DNA of 13,149 bases from JAVVXB01 sp036651815 (GTDB lineage Bacteria > Bacillota > Clostridia > Christensenellales > CAG-138): the NCBI GenBank assembly GCA_036651815.1, contig JAVVXB010000039.1, positions 1 through 13,149 of the forward strand, written 5' to 3'. The position numbers and the translations under genes were made by a program. Each line of letters starts with the position of its first letter. Positions within the stretch are counted from its first letter, which is position 1. This document shows positions 1-6,069 of the stretch, one piece after another. Below the pieces are notes generated by a model, which made no database searches, was not told where the DNA came from, and was given only the letters and a program-made list of their open reading frames with translations.

Positions 1-46
1 TCTCCTTTTTTATCATTCGCCTTATCTGCCAAAGACGTACTGCATC

Positions 47-152
47 AAATATAAAATTTACTCGCCCAGTACTTCCGTATGAAATGCAGGAGATTATCTA
101 TCTACCCTCGAAACGGTACTGCTTTGAGCAATACCCAGTTCAATGCTCATTT
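47..152. repeat. 106-bp direct repeat, copy 1
   Basis: This 106-bp stretch is identical, base for base, to 686-791, in the same orientation and 639 bp apart. It ends 11 bases beyond the stop codon of the VOC gene, so the two copies bracket that gene. Read on the plus strand, in the phase used by the transposase remnant at copy 2, it stays open from the window start and stops at 159-161. It could therefore be a duplicated fragment of a transposase gene. It also contains short inverted repeats (CAGTAC/GTACTG and GAGCA/TGCTC), which would also fit a small non-autonomous element. The sequence alone does not settle its origin. Confidence 0.9.
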
Positions 153-176
153 TACAAATAGAATTAATTTGTAAAA
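150..176. repeat. Inverted repeat across the VOC gene stop codon
   Basis: A perfect 10-bp inverted repeat (TTTTACAAAT and its complement) with a 7-base loop. The VOC stop codon (164-166) lies in the loop. It could form a hairpin at the end of the VOC transcript, but no U-tract follows it on the minus strand, so a terminator role is doubtful. It also marks the junction between the unique cassette DNA and repeat copy 1. Confidence 0.5.
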
Positions 177-556
177 CGCAACAGATAGCCATCAGGGTCT
201 TGTATTAAAAATTGTACTTCTATAATTTCTTCATTGCCGCATTTATAAGTTGTTTCTTGAAGTTGCCGATACAGCTTTATATCGCAAGTCACTACTTTTC
301 GGTAGAGTTCATACACATTGAGAGCAACAATTGTAAAATTAATTCCTCGCCCAAAGGGGTATTCCAATTCATCTGTATTCCACCCTGTTTGGTGTAATTG
401 TTCAAACATGAATTGACTCCCATTATAGGATAAAAAAATAAATTTTTCTTCTTCACGTTCATATTCAAGTTTAAACCCTAACTTATGTATATAAAAGTCT
501 TTAGTGTGATTAATATCTGACACGGTAAATTCGGGTATCATGAAATTGAAGTCCAT
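164..556 (-). CDS. VOC-family (glyoxalase/bleomycin resistance-like) protein
   Basis: A 130-residue protein of the vicinal oxygen chelate fold. The N-terminal half has the usual opening: a strand with IPEF..SDI, a helix with FY..KLGF, then FIFLSYNGSQFMFEQ (residues about 7-55). The second half carries PFGRGINF (about 68-75) and ends in QDPDGYLLRF (about 119-128), both common in the bleomycin-resistance-like branch. Members of that branch bind bleomycin-type drugs as dimers, but many others have unrelated or unknown substrates, so no drug can be assigned. The start at 556 has an excellent AGGAGG seven bases upstream. The coding sequence is much more AT-rich than the main gene run and is bracketed by 106-bp direct repeats next to a transposase remnant, which suggests horizontal acquisition. 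It is cytosolic, with no signal peptide. Confidence 0.85.
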   Translation of the reverse strand: MDFNFMIPEFTVSDINHTKDFYIHKLGFKLEYEREEEKFIFLSYNGSQFMFEQLHQTGWNTDELEYPFGRGINFTIVALNVYELYRKVVTCDIKLYRQLQETTYKCGNEEIIEVQFLIQDPDGYLLRFTN

Positions 557-569
557 TTTAACCTCCTCG

Positions 570-590
570 CAAAATATAAAATTTACTCGC
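570..590. repeat. 21-bp partial copy of the flanking repeat
   Basis: This 21-bp stretch matches 684-704, which overlaps the first part of repeat copy 2, and all but one base matches the start of copy 1. After it the sequences diverge. It lies in the leader of the VOC gene, immediately before the AGGAGG ribosome binding site when read on the minus strand. It therefore supplies part of the VOC mRNA leader. Confidence 0.75.
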
Positions 591-659
591 TAGGATATTA
601 ATTCTTGTAATATAGCCACTCTATCTTTTTATTGTACTTCGTCTGCAATTCTAAATTCC

Positions 660-965
660 ATGCACGGTTCTTTTCTGTCACAACAAAATATAAAATTTAC
701 TCGCCCAGTACTTCCGTATGAAATGCAGGAGATTATCTATCTACCCTCGAAACGGTACTGCTTTGAGCAATACCCAGTTCAATGCTCATTTGGCACGGTG
801 AAATGGGCGGACGGCGCACATTACTTCCTATGCCGGGGCAAGGAAAAAGTAGGTGCGGAGGCCGCTTTGGCATTTCTTAGCTACAATCTGCGTCGGGCAA
901 TCCATTTAGCGGGTACAGCTATGCTCATTTCTCACTTTAGGAAGAAAATTGGGGCTGCATTTTAA
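660..965 (+). pseudogene. C-terminal remnant of an IS1182-type (DDE) transposase
   Basis: The open frame gives 101 residues, but only the last part, from about 791, is recognisable. It holds FGTVK, then GAHYFLCRGKEKV, AEAALAFLSYNLRRAI and a following Gly. This is the typical C-terminus of IS1182-family transposases (Pfam DDE_Tnp_1_6 type), which are normally around 450-550 residues, so more than three quarters is missing. Family members usually read V-E-H-P-F-G-T here, with the Glu being the last catalytic acid; this copy reads V-Q-C-S-F-G-T, which would lack it if that alignment is right. Residues 10-44 are encoded by repeat copy 2, and the first nine residues look unrelated to any transposase. 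It ends in a double TAA. It is the only supported protein-coding remnant on the plus strand and is surely inactive. Confidence 0.7.
686..791. repeat. 106-bp direct repeat, copy 2
   Basis: Identical to 47-152. Its right end runs in frame into the recognisable transposase C-terminus: the last codon of the repeat is the Phe of FGTVK. Its left end abuts the unique 533-bp stretch (153-685) that carries the VOC gene. Homologous recombination between the two copies would remove 639 bp, including the whole VOC gene. Confidence 0.9.
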
Positions 966-1021
966 TAAGTTGAGGAAGAAAAGAGAACAAGGCAAACCGT
1001 ATTGGAGAAAGCGGCGGCTTT

Positions 1022-1045
1022 GGCCGTGTTTCACCGGCTTTTTTT
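1022..1045 (+). terminator. Possible terminator after the transposase remnant
   Basis: On the plus strand a GCCG/CGGC stem, extended by two pairs across a single-base bulge and closed by a TTT loop, is followed by seven T residues. It lies about 60 bases after the remnant's double stop codon. The stem is short, so this is a weak call. Confidence 0.4.
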
Positions 1046-1069
1046 CGTCAAAACGAGCGCTCCAAAACG

Positions 1070-1100
1070 CTGAGAACTCCCTAAATTAGGGAGTTCTCAG
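1070..1100 (-). terminator. Intrinsic terminator hairpin after ssrA
   Basis: A perfect 14-bp inverted repeat (arms begin CTGAGAACTCCC) with a 3-base loop starts nine bases past the 3' end of tmRNA. On the minus strand only a short TTTT follows, slightly displaced from the stem, so the U-tract is weak. The position and stem length still make it the likely ssrA terminator. It could also protect the 3' end of the precursor until processing. Confidence 0.65.
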
Positions 1101-1108
1101 ACAAGGTT

Positions 1109-1465
1109 TGGTGGAGGCGGGGAGAGTCGAACTCCCGTCCGAAAACCCATACGCCAGACTTTCTACGAGCGTAGCCGATGATTTAAAATTCCCTTTCCCG
1201 GGCTCCTATCGGCAGGATCCTGGTTCCAGTAGCTTCATAAATCCGGCCTGCCGCAAAGCTTAAGCAGGTTCGTTCCCTACCCTAAATGACGCCCGTATCC
1301 GCAACGGTAGGTTTTCGCGGACGAACGGTCGCTAGCGGTTAAGCTGCGACGGGTAAAGTATTGTTGTTGTCAGTTACTTTATACTGTTCCCGTTTTTAAC
1401 GAAGTCCGGGGCTTCGGCTCGCTTATCCAACCTCAGCGATCCCCGTCGAAACCGATTTCGCCCCC
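1109..1465 (-). ncRNA. ssrA: tmRNA (transfer-messenger RNA)
   Basis: tmRNA rescues ribosomes stalled on broken mRNAs: with SmpB it enters the A site charged with alanine, then templates a degradation tag. The 5' end (1465) reads GGGGGCG, followed by the universal GGTTTCGAC box. The 3' end (1109) carries a T arm with TTCGACT in its loop, then CGCCTCC and ACCA. The seven-base ends pair fully, with one G-U, so the tRNA-like domain is intact and CCA is encoded. The tag reading frame is 1374-1339, resuming after AAGTA: predicted peptide TDNNNTLPVAA, then TAA. The total length of 357 nt is normal for one-piece tmRNA. It has its own promoter and lies downstream of rnr, smpB and a decarboxylase gene. 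The resume codon (ACT) is inferred from its position after the AGTA motif. Confidence 0.97.
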
Positions 1466-1477
1466 ATGGATGCTATT

Positions 1478-1506
1478 ATTATACGCAATTCTATGTCCAA
1501 TGTAAA
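1478..1506 (-). promoter_or_regulatory. Sigma-70/SigA-type promoter of ssrA
   Basis: On the minus strand a TTTACA -35 box (1506-1501), a 17-base spacer and a perfect TATAAT -10 box (1483-1478) precede tmRNA. Transcription would start near 1471, giving a leader of about six bases before the mature 5' end at 1465, to be removed by RNase P. The rest of the gap between ssrA and the decarboxylase gene (1507-1647) shows no clear terminator or other feature. Confidence 0.85.
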
Positions 1507-1647
1507 CAGTACGGTTGTGACAATCTTATGACCAATTTCCGAATCGTGCTTAGATGTACCCGATATCTGTAAAAGTAGACCTTCAACACATCCGGAAAAC
1601 CATTCTCTTATTCGAAATATTGCTGCACCGCGCGCACGTTACATGGA

Positions 1648-2895
1648 TCAGAACAGATTTAGAATATCCAGCGTAGAAAAATAGTCGGCGGGCGTTTCCG
1701 CGCGACGGATCATCTGCGTGCTTCCGTCGGACTTAAGCAGCACCTCTGCGCTTTTTAACTTGCCATTGTAGTTATACCCCATAGAAAACCCATGTGCACC
1801 CGTATCGTGGATGACAACAAGATCACCAACGTCGATAGTCGGCAGCGGACGGTCAACGGCAAACTTATCGTTGTTTTCGCACAAAGAACCAATCACATCA
1901 TACAAATTGGTCAGCGGCGCATTTTCCTTGCCCATGACGGTGATATGGTGATACGCGCCATACATAGCCGGTCGCATCAGATTGCAGGCGCATGCGTCAA
2001 GCCCGATGTACTTCTTGTAGGTATTTTTCTTATGGATGGCCGTAGTAACCAGGCACCCGAACGGGCCTGTAACATAGCGGCCGAGCTCCGTGAAAATACG
2101 GATTTTCATACCGGCTGGCTCCACGATCTGCCGATATACCCGCTCCACTTCGGAACCGATATAGCGAATGTCCGTTTCCTTCTCATAGGGACGATACGGA
2201 ATGCCGATGCCGCCAGATAGGTTGATAAACGAAATATTGGCGCCCGTTTCCTCGTGCAGCTCCACGGCCGTATAAAAAAGCTTGCGCGCCAGCGTGGGAT
2301 AATAGTCATCGTCCGTGGTGTTGCTGGCCAGAAATGCGTGTAGTCCGAAATTCTTGGCTCCAAGCCGGATCAGTTCCTGAAATCCCTCCGTCAGTTGTTC
2401 CCGCGTAAAGCCGTACTTCGCTTCGCCAGGATTACCCATGATGGTATTGCCCAGCATAAATTCACCACCTGGATTAAAGCGGCAGCATATGGTTTCGGGA
2501 ACGCCGCCGTTCTCCGCCAAAAACGGAATATGCGTAATATCGTCCAGATTGATGATAACGCCCATTTCATTTGCAAGGCGAAATTCTTCTTGCGGCGTAT
2601 CGTTCGACGAAAACATAATATCACGACCCGTGATGCCAATTGCTTTGCAGAGCATCAGTTCCGTTAAAGACGAGCAGTCCATGCCGCAGCCTTCCTCGTG
2701 CAGAATTTGCATAATGACCGGGTTCGGCAACGCCTTCACGGCAAAATATTCGCGGAAACCTTCGTTCCAAAAAAAGGCATCCTGCAATCGCTTTACGTTC
2801 TCGCGGATGCCTTTTTCATCATATAGATGGAACGGCGTGGGATATTGTTCCACAATACGGTTTAATTGTTCCTTATCAAATGGTAATGGTCTCAT
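1648..2895 (-). CDS. LysA-like PLP-dependent decarboxylase (fold type III)
   Basis: A 415-residue alanine-racemase-fold decarboxylase, most like diaminopimelate decarboxylase (meso-DAP to L-lysine). Visible motifs: the PLP-lysine segment FAVKALPNP (Lys54), a glycine-rich LSGGIGIPYRP (227-236) that holds the cofactor phosphate, ELGRYVTGP (270-278), LMRPAMYGAYHHI (306-318), the catalytic-type CE pair (Cys339-Glu340), and GFSMGYNYN near the C-terminus. LysA normally has LH.HIGS where the second His stacks on the PLP ring; here the stretch is LHAFLASN (185-192), so that His is Phe188. This suggests a divergent subgroup, and the substrate could differ from meso-DAP. The gene starts four bases after the smpB stop, with an AGGAGG that is rather far upstream inside smpB, so translation may be coupled. 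It separates smpB from ssrA. The family is sure; the substrate is not. Confidence 0.85.
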   Translation of the reverse strand: MRPLPFDKEQLNRIVEQYPTPFHLYDEKGIRENVKRLQDAFFWNEGFREYFAVKALPNPVIMQILHEEGCGMDCSSLTELMLCKAIGITGRDIMFSSNDTPQEEFRLANEMGVIINLDDITHIPFLAENGGVPETICCRFNPGGEFMLGNTIMGNPGEAKYGFTREQLTEGFQELIRLGAKNFGLHAFLASNTTDDDYYPTLARKLFYTAVELHEETGANISFINLSGGIGIPYRPYEKETDIRYIGSEVERVYRQIVEPAGMKIRIFTELGRYVTGPFGCLVTTAIHKKNTYKKYIGLDACACNLMRPAMYGAYHHITVMGKENAPLTNLYDVIGSLCENNDKFAVDRPLPTIDVGDLVVIHDTGAHGFSMGYNYNGKLKSAEVLLKSDGSTQMIRRAETPADYFSTLDILNLF

Positions 2896-2899
2896 AGAT

Positions 2900-3367
2900 C
2901 TACTCTCGATCCTCCTTCATTCTGCGATCCATCTCCCGCCCGGCATCGCGTTCAGCGATTGCGTGGCGTTTATCGTACAGCTTTTTTCCCTTGGCAACGG
3001 CAATCTCCATTTTAACCCGGCCGTCCTTCAAGTACAACGACAGTGGAATCAAGCTCAAGCCATCCTGCTGTGCGCTTGCGCCAAGCTTTAAAATCTCCCG
3101 TTTGTGCGCCAATAGCCGCCGTATACGGAACGGGTCGTGATTATTGATATTGCCTTGTTCATATGGACTGATATGCATGCCGATAACGAACAGTTCCCCA
3201 CCCTTGACCTGCGCATAGCAGTCCTTCAGGTTGCACTGTCCCCGCCGGATTGATTTTACCTCAGTACCAAGCAGCTCCATGCCACATTCCAAGGTATCCT
3301 CAACAAAATAATCATGCCTTGCCTTTCGGTTTTGGGCTAGTAGCTTTGTGCCCTTTGCGCGTGGCAT
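2900..3367 (-). CDS. smpB: SsrA-binding protein SmpB
   Basis: A 155-residue protein that binds the tRNA-like domain of tmRNA and delivers it to stalled ribosomes. The family signature is plain: NRKARHDYF (13-21), GMELLGTEVKSIR (29-41), HISPYEQGN (about 65-73) and HDPFRIRRLL. The basic C-terminal tail (KGKKLYDKRHAIAERDAGREMDRR) is the part that enters the mRNA channel. The frame is open further upstream to 3514, but the start at 3367 gives the usual MPRAKG-type N-terminus and length, and has AGGAGGG eight bases upstream. This start lies inside rnr, so the two genes overlap by 56 bases and are surely co-transcribed. Its partner ssrA lies one gene further on. Confidence 0.95.
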   Translation of the reverse strand: MPRAKGTKLLAQNRKARHDYFVEDTLECGMELLGTEVKSIRRGQCNLKDCYAQVKGGELFVIGMHISPYEQGNINNHDPFRIRRLLAHKREILKLGASAQQDGLSLIPLSLYLKDGRVKMEIAVAKGKKLYDKRHAIAERDAGREMDRRMKEDRE

Positions 3368-5435
3368 GTTGTTTTCCCTCCTGTTTTCCGCCATGTCTCT
3401 TTTCTTTGCCCAATGGCGTCTGTGCTTTTTTAGATGGCTGATCCGAACGTTTTCGATTATATATACTTTGATTATGATAATCGGTTTTCGGAATGAAGTC
3501 AATAGTCGGCGCATCCAAATCCACCGAGTTGACCGTCACGCGAATGAAATCACCCAGTCGGATGATGCCGCCGTGTCTTCGGCCAACCACACGGTATGCT
3601 TCGGGTTCGCACGTATAATAATCATCGTTCAACGCAGAGAGCCGCAGCATACCCTCCGCAGTATTCGGAAGTTCCACGAACAACCCGAAATTCATCACGC
3701 CGGAAACCATGCCTTTATAGCTGTGACCGATGCGAGAAGCCATATATTCGCACTTTTTCAAATCGTCCACAGCACGCTCGGCTTCCATGGCGCTCCGTTC
3801 GCTGACGCTGGTTTCGTCGGCAAGACGAATCGCCAGCGCATTCAGCCGCCGTCTCGCTGGTTCATTCAATTCCCCGTCGAGCCACAGACGGATCACCCGA
3901 TGGATAAACAGGTCTGGATACCTGCGAATGGGCGATGTGAAGTGGCAATATTCCTTTGCTGCAAGGCCAAAATGGCCCAAGCAGCTCTCGCAATAACGTG
4001 CTTTCTGCATTGCGCGCAGCGCCAGCTTACCAATCAGCGCCTCCTCCGGCTTGCCCACCGCCTGTGTCACCACATGCTGCAAATCGATGGGCTTTGCGTC
4101 ATTGGGTCTGGGAATTGCCGAATAGCCCATCATGCCCAGAAAGGTGTTCAGTGCTCGGATACGGTCGCCGTCCGGTTTTTCATGCACCCGGTATAAAAAT
4201 GGAGCCTGCTGCTTCAGCATAATGCCCGCAACCGTCTCATTGGCCAGTAGCATACACTCCTCAATGATCCGGTTGCTGATTCCCCGCTCCCCACGGCGCA
4301 ACCCAACAGCGCGGCCTTCCTCGTCCAGCAAAATGCTGCACTCCGGCAAGTCAAAGTCAATGCTGCCCCGGCGGGTACGCTGATCAAACAGAGTGCCTTG
4401 CAGCCTTTGCAGCAGTATCAATGCAGGCAGAACATCCGCATAGGCCGCATGCAGGGCCGCGATCTCTTCCTCACTATAGCGGCTACCTGTGACGGTTCGT
4501 CCTTCGCCCGTCAAAACGGCGGACACATCGTCATACACAAGCCGATGATGCGAGCGAATCACAGACTGAACCAGTTCGCTTTTCACGACCGTACCCCGGT
4601 GGTCAACTTCCATGATGCAGGAGAGCGTCAGCCGATCCTCGCCCTCGTTCAAAGAGCAGATCCCATTGCTCAGCGCCTCTGGCAGCATCGGTATTACCCG
4701 GTCGGCGAAATACACGCTGGTTCCACGCAATCTTGCTTCCCGGTCAAGCGCACCGTTTTCCGGCACATACGCAGTGACGTCCGCAATATGCACGCCCAAC
4801 TCGATATTCCCGTTTTCCAACAACGCCGCAGAAACCGCATCGTCAAAATCCTTGCTATCCCGTCCATCAATGGTAAAGGTCACCCACTCGCGCAGATCTC
4901 TGCGACCAGCCATTTGCTGTTCTTCAACCCGTACGGGAACACGCATGGCTGCCGCCAGCACTTCATCTGGAAACGTCTCCCGAATGCCGTAGCGGCGGAT
5001 AACGCTCATCACATCCACGCCCTTATCGCCCTTTTGCCCAAGCGTTTCTACAATCTTGCCAAGCGGCGGACGCGTTCCTTCCGCATACCGAACGATTTGC
5101 GCAACCACCTTCGTTCCTTCCGGCTGAATCGCATCACCCTTTCCATACAGAATGGAAAAAGTTGGAAGCTTGTGCTCATCCGGCACGATTGTACTGCCGC
5201 ACACCGTACCAACAATTTGCGTGTGAGCCCGCGTCACTACGCGAACGACCTCCGTCTCCGGCGTTTCGCCCACCTTAACCTGTCCGGGTTGCACCTCCAC
5301 CATGTCTGCGTGCATCGCGCCGTTCATTTTATCCGCCGGTATAAACAGATCTGGCAAATCTCCATCACAGATGAGGAACGCTCCCCCGCGGGCAATTGCC
5401 TGCACCCGGCCAGTGATCAACGTTAGTTTTTCCAT
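3312..5435 (-). CDS. rnr: Ribonuclease R (3'-5' exoribonuclease)
   Basis: A 707-residue RNase II/RNB-family exoribonuclease that degrades structured RNA and, in other bacteria, mRNA released by trans-translation. Order of domains: OB-fold cold-shock domains (about 1-150), the RNB catalytic domain (about 180-515) with TIDGRDSKDFDDAV, whose Asp190, Asp196, Asp198 and Asp199 match the metal-binding set, an S1 domain (about 572-650), and a Lys/Arg-rich tail (about 660-707). The N-terminal winged-helix region of typical RNase R (Bacillus subtilis about 780 residues) is missing. An in-frame TGA lies eight codons upstream of the ATG at 5435, and AGGAGG sits four bases before it, so the short form is real, not a wrong start. 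The 3' end overlaps smpB by 56 bases. The basic tail resembles the region used for SmpB-tmRNA contact in Escherichia coli. Confidence 0.95.
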   Translation of the reverse strand: MEKLTLITGRVQAIARGGAFLICDGDLPDLFIPADKMNGAMHADMVEVQPGQVKVGETPETEVVRVVTRAHTQIVGTVCGSTIVPDEHKLPTFSILYGKGDAIQPEGTKVVAQIVRYAEGTRPPLGKIVETLGQKGDKGVDVMSVIRRYGIRETFPDEVLAAAMRVPVRVEEQQMAGRRDLREWVTFTIDGRDSKDFDDAVSAALLENGNIELGVHIADVTAYVPENGALDREARLRGTSVYFADRVIPMLPEALSNGICSLNEGEDRLTLSCIMEVDHRGTVVKSELVQSVIRSHHRLVYDDVSAVLTGEGRTVTGSRYSEEEIAALHAAYADVLPALILLQRLQGTLFDQRTRRGSIDFDLPECSILLDEEGRAVGLRRGERGISNRIIEECMLLANETVAGIMLKQQAPFLYRVHEKPDGDRIRALNTFLGMMGYSAIPRPNDAKPIDLQHVVTQAVGKPEEALIGKLALRAMQKARYCESCLGHFGLAAKEYCHFTSPIRRYPDLFIHRVIRLWLDGELNEPARRRLNALAIRLADETSVSERSAMEAERAVDDLKKCEYMASRIGHSYKGMVSGVMNFGLFVELPNTAEGMLRLSALNDDYYTCEPEAYRVVGRRHGGIIRLGDFIRVTVNSVDLDAPTIDFIPKTDYHNQSIYNRKRSDQPSKKAQTPLGKEKRHGGKQEGKQHATRKGHKATSPKPKGKA

Positions 5436-5581
5436 AATCCTCCTGTTCCATTGGTTTCATCATGAAATCCAATCAAAAAATCGTTTTTTTGAAGCGACCG
5501 ATCACGCTCCGTCTCGCCGGTCTGCCAAAACAATGTCCCGCGCAGTACGGTTAGACGGCGATTCTTTGCCGCCGCATCCAT
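5423..5581 (-). CDS. Candidate small ORF upstream of rnr (52 aa)
   Basis: An open frame of 52 codons runs from an ATG at 5581 to a TAA at 5423-5425, overlapping the first 13 bases of rnr in another frame. It fills most of the gap between the secG terminator and rnr. The peptide begins MDAAAKNRRLTVLRG and is charged and soluble, with no recognisable domain. Against it: no ribosome binding site precedes the ATG, and a plausible TATACT -10 box lies directly upstream (5587-5582), which would put the transcription start after the ATG. If real it could couple translation into rnr through the shared AGGAGG region. It may equally be a chance frame in the rnr leader. Confidence 0.25.
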   Translation of the reverse strand: MDAAAKNRRLTVLRGTLFWQTGETERDRSLQKNDFLIGFHDETNGTGGLWKN

Positions 5582-5610
5582 AGTATAGCCAATCAAACGT
5601 CCCGTGCGAA
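5582..5610 (-). promoter_or_regulatory. Possible promoter of the rnr-smpB-decarboxylase operon
   Basis: On the minus strand TTCGCA (5610-5605), a 17-base spacer and TATACT (5587-5582) lie just downstream of the secG terminator. Transcription would start near 5575, giving an rnr leader of about 140 bases. The -10 box is good and the -35 box matches the consensus at four of six positions. The position between a terminator and the next operon supports it. Confidence 0.45.
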
Positions 5611-5619
5611 TGTTTCAAT

Positions 5620-5653
5620 AAAAAAAACGGTGCGCCGTTGATTCGACGCACCG
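5620..5653 (-). terminator. Intrinsic terminator after secG
   Basis: On the minus strand a 7-bp GC-rich stem (CGGTGCG/CGCACCG), extended by two more pairs across one mismatch, is followed directly by eight T residues. It begins 17 bases after the secG stop codon and should separate secG transcription from rnr. Confidence 0.9.
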
Positions 5654-5670
5654 AAGGGATTGCTTCACTC

Positions 5671-5910
5671 TTATGAAAACACCGTCAACACGATGGGCAA
5701 CACGCCCAGAATGATGGCAAGAATGATGGTCAGCTTCTGTAGCTTTGCTTCACGGCTGGCTGCCTTGCCCTTTGCGGTAAACGAAGCGGTCTCGCCGCCG
5801 AACGCAGCACCCATGCCCGCGCTCTTGGTCTTCTGCAGAAGAACCACAACGATCAATAGTAATGAAACGATCACAAGCGCGATCTTGATGATGGTCACAA
5901 CGACATCCAT
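5671..5910 (-). CDS. secG: Preprotein translocase subunit SecG
   Basis: A 79-residue membrane protein of the SecYEG translocon, which aids SecA-driven protein export. It has two hydrophobic segments (about 3-26 and 57-78) separated by a short loop with LLQKTKSAGMGAAFGGE, the characteristic SecG signature. The frame is open nine codons further upstream, but the Met at 5910 is preceded by GGAGG at good spacing and gives the standard N-terminus, so it is preferred. A promoter lies about 30 bases upstream and a strong terminator follows, so it can be a one-gene unit. Its place before rnr and after the glycolytic genes matches a common Firmicutes arrangement. Confidence 0.92.
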   Translation of the reverse strand: MDVVVTIIKIALVIVSLLLIVVVLLQKTKSAGMGAAFGGETASFTAKGKAASREAKLQKLTIILAIILGVLPIVLTVFS

Positions 5911-5942
5911 GTTTGTTTCCTCCAATAATAACTGCAAAACGC

Positions 5943-5971
5943 ATTATATCATGCTAAGCGCCGTAATGCAA
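5943..5971 (-). promoter_or_regulatory. Promoter of secG
   Basis: On the minus strand a TTGCAT -35 box (5971-5966), a 17-base spacer and a perfect TATAAT (5948-5943) lie upstream of secG. Transcription would start near 5936, about 26 bases before the ATG. The remainder of the gap back to gpmI (5972-6069) has no clear terminator or other feature. Confidence 0.75.
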
Positions 5972-6069
5972 CTTGCTTTTGGCTTGGATCATCCGAAAAA
6001 GGCCGAAAGTAGGTGCTCTTTATGTCGAGCCCGTAGGCGAAGCACACATACCCATCCAGAATCGTGGAA

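Noticed and set aside
47..791. Integron attC sites flanking the VOC gene
   Set aside because: The repeat has short inverted repeats, but I could not find the paired GTTRRRY and RYYYAAC core sites, and no integrase is present in the window.
2900..3514. Longer SmpB with 49 extra N-terminal residues
   Set aside because: The extra stretch overlaps rnr further, is unlike any SmpB, and the Met at 3367 has the better ribosome binding site and normal length.
4398..5426. 342-codon plus-strand frame opposite rnr
   Set aside because: It is antisense to the RNase R coding sequence, and its product is His/Arg-rich with no domain; it is a shadow of the real gene.
5911..6069. Terminator or structured RNA between gpmI and secG
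   Set aside because: Only short imperfect stems without a U-tract are seen; the secG promoter is the only supported element.
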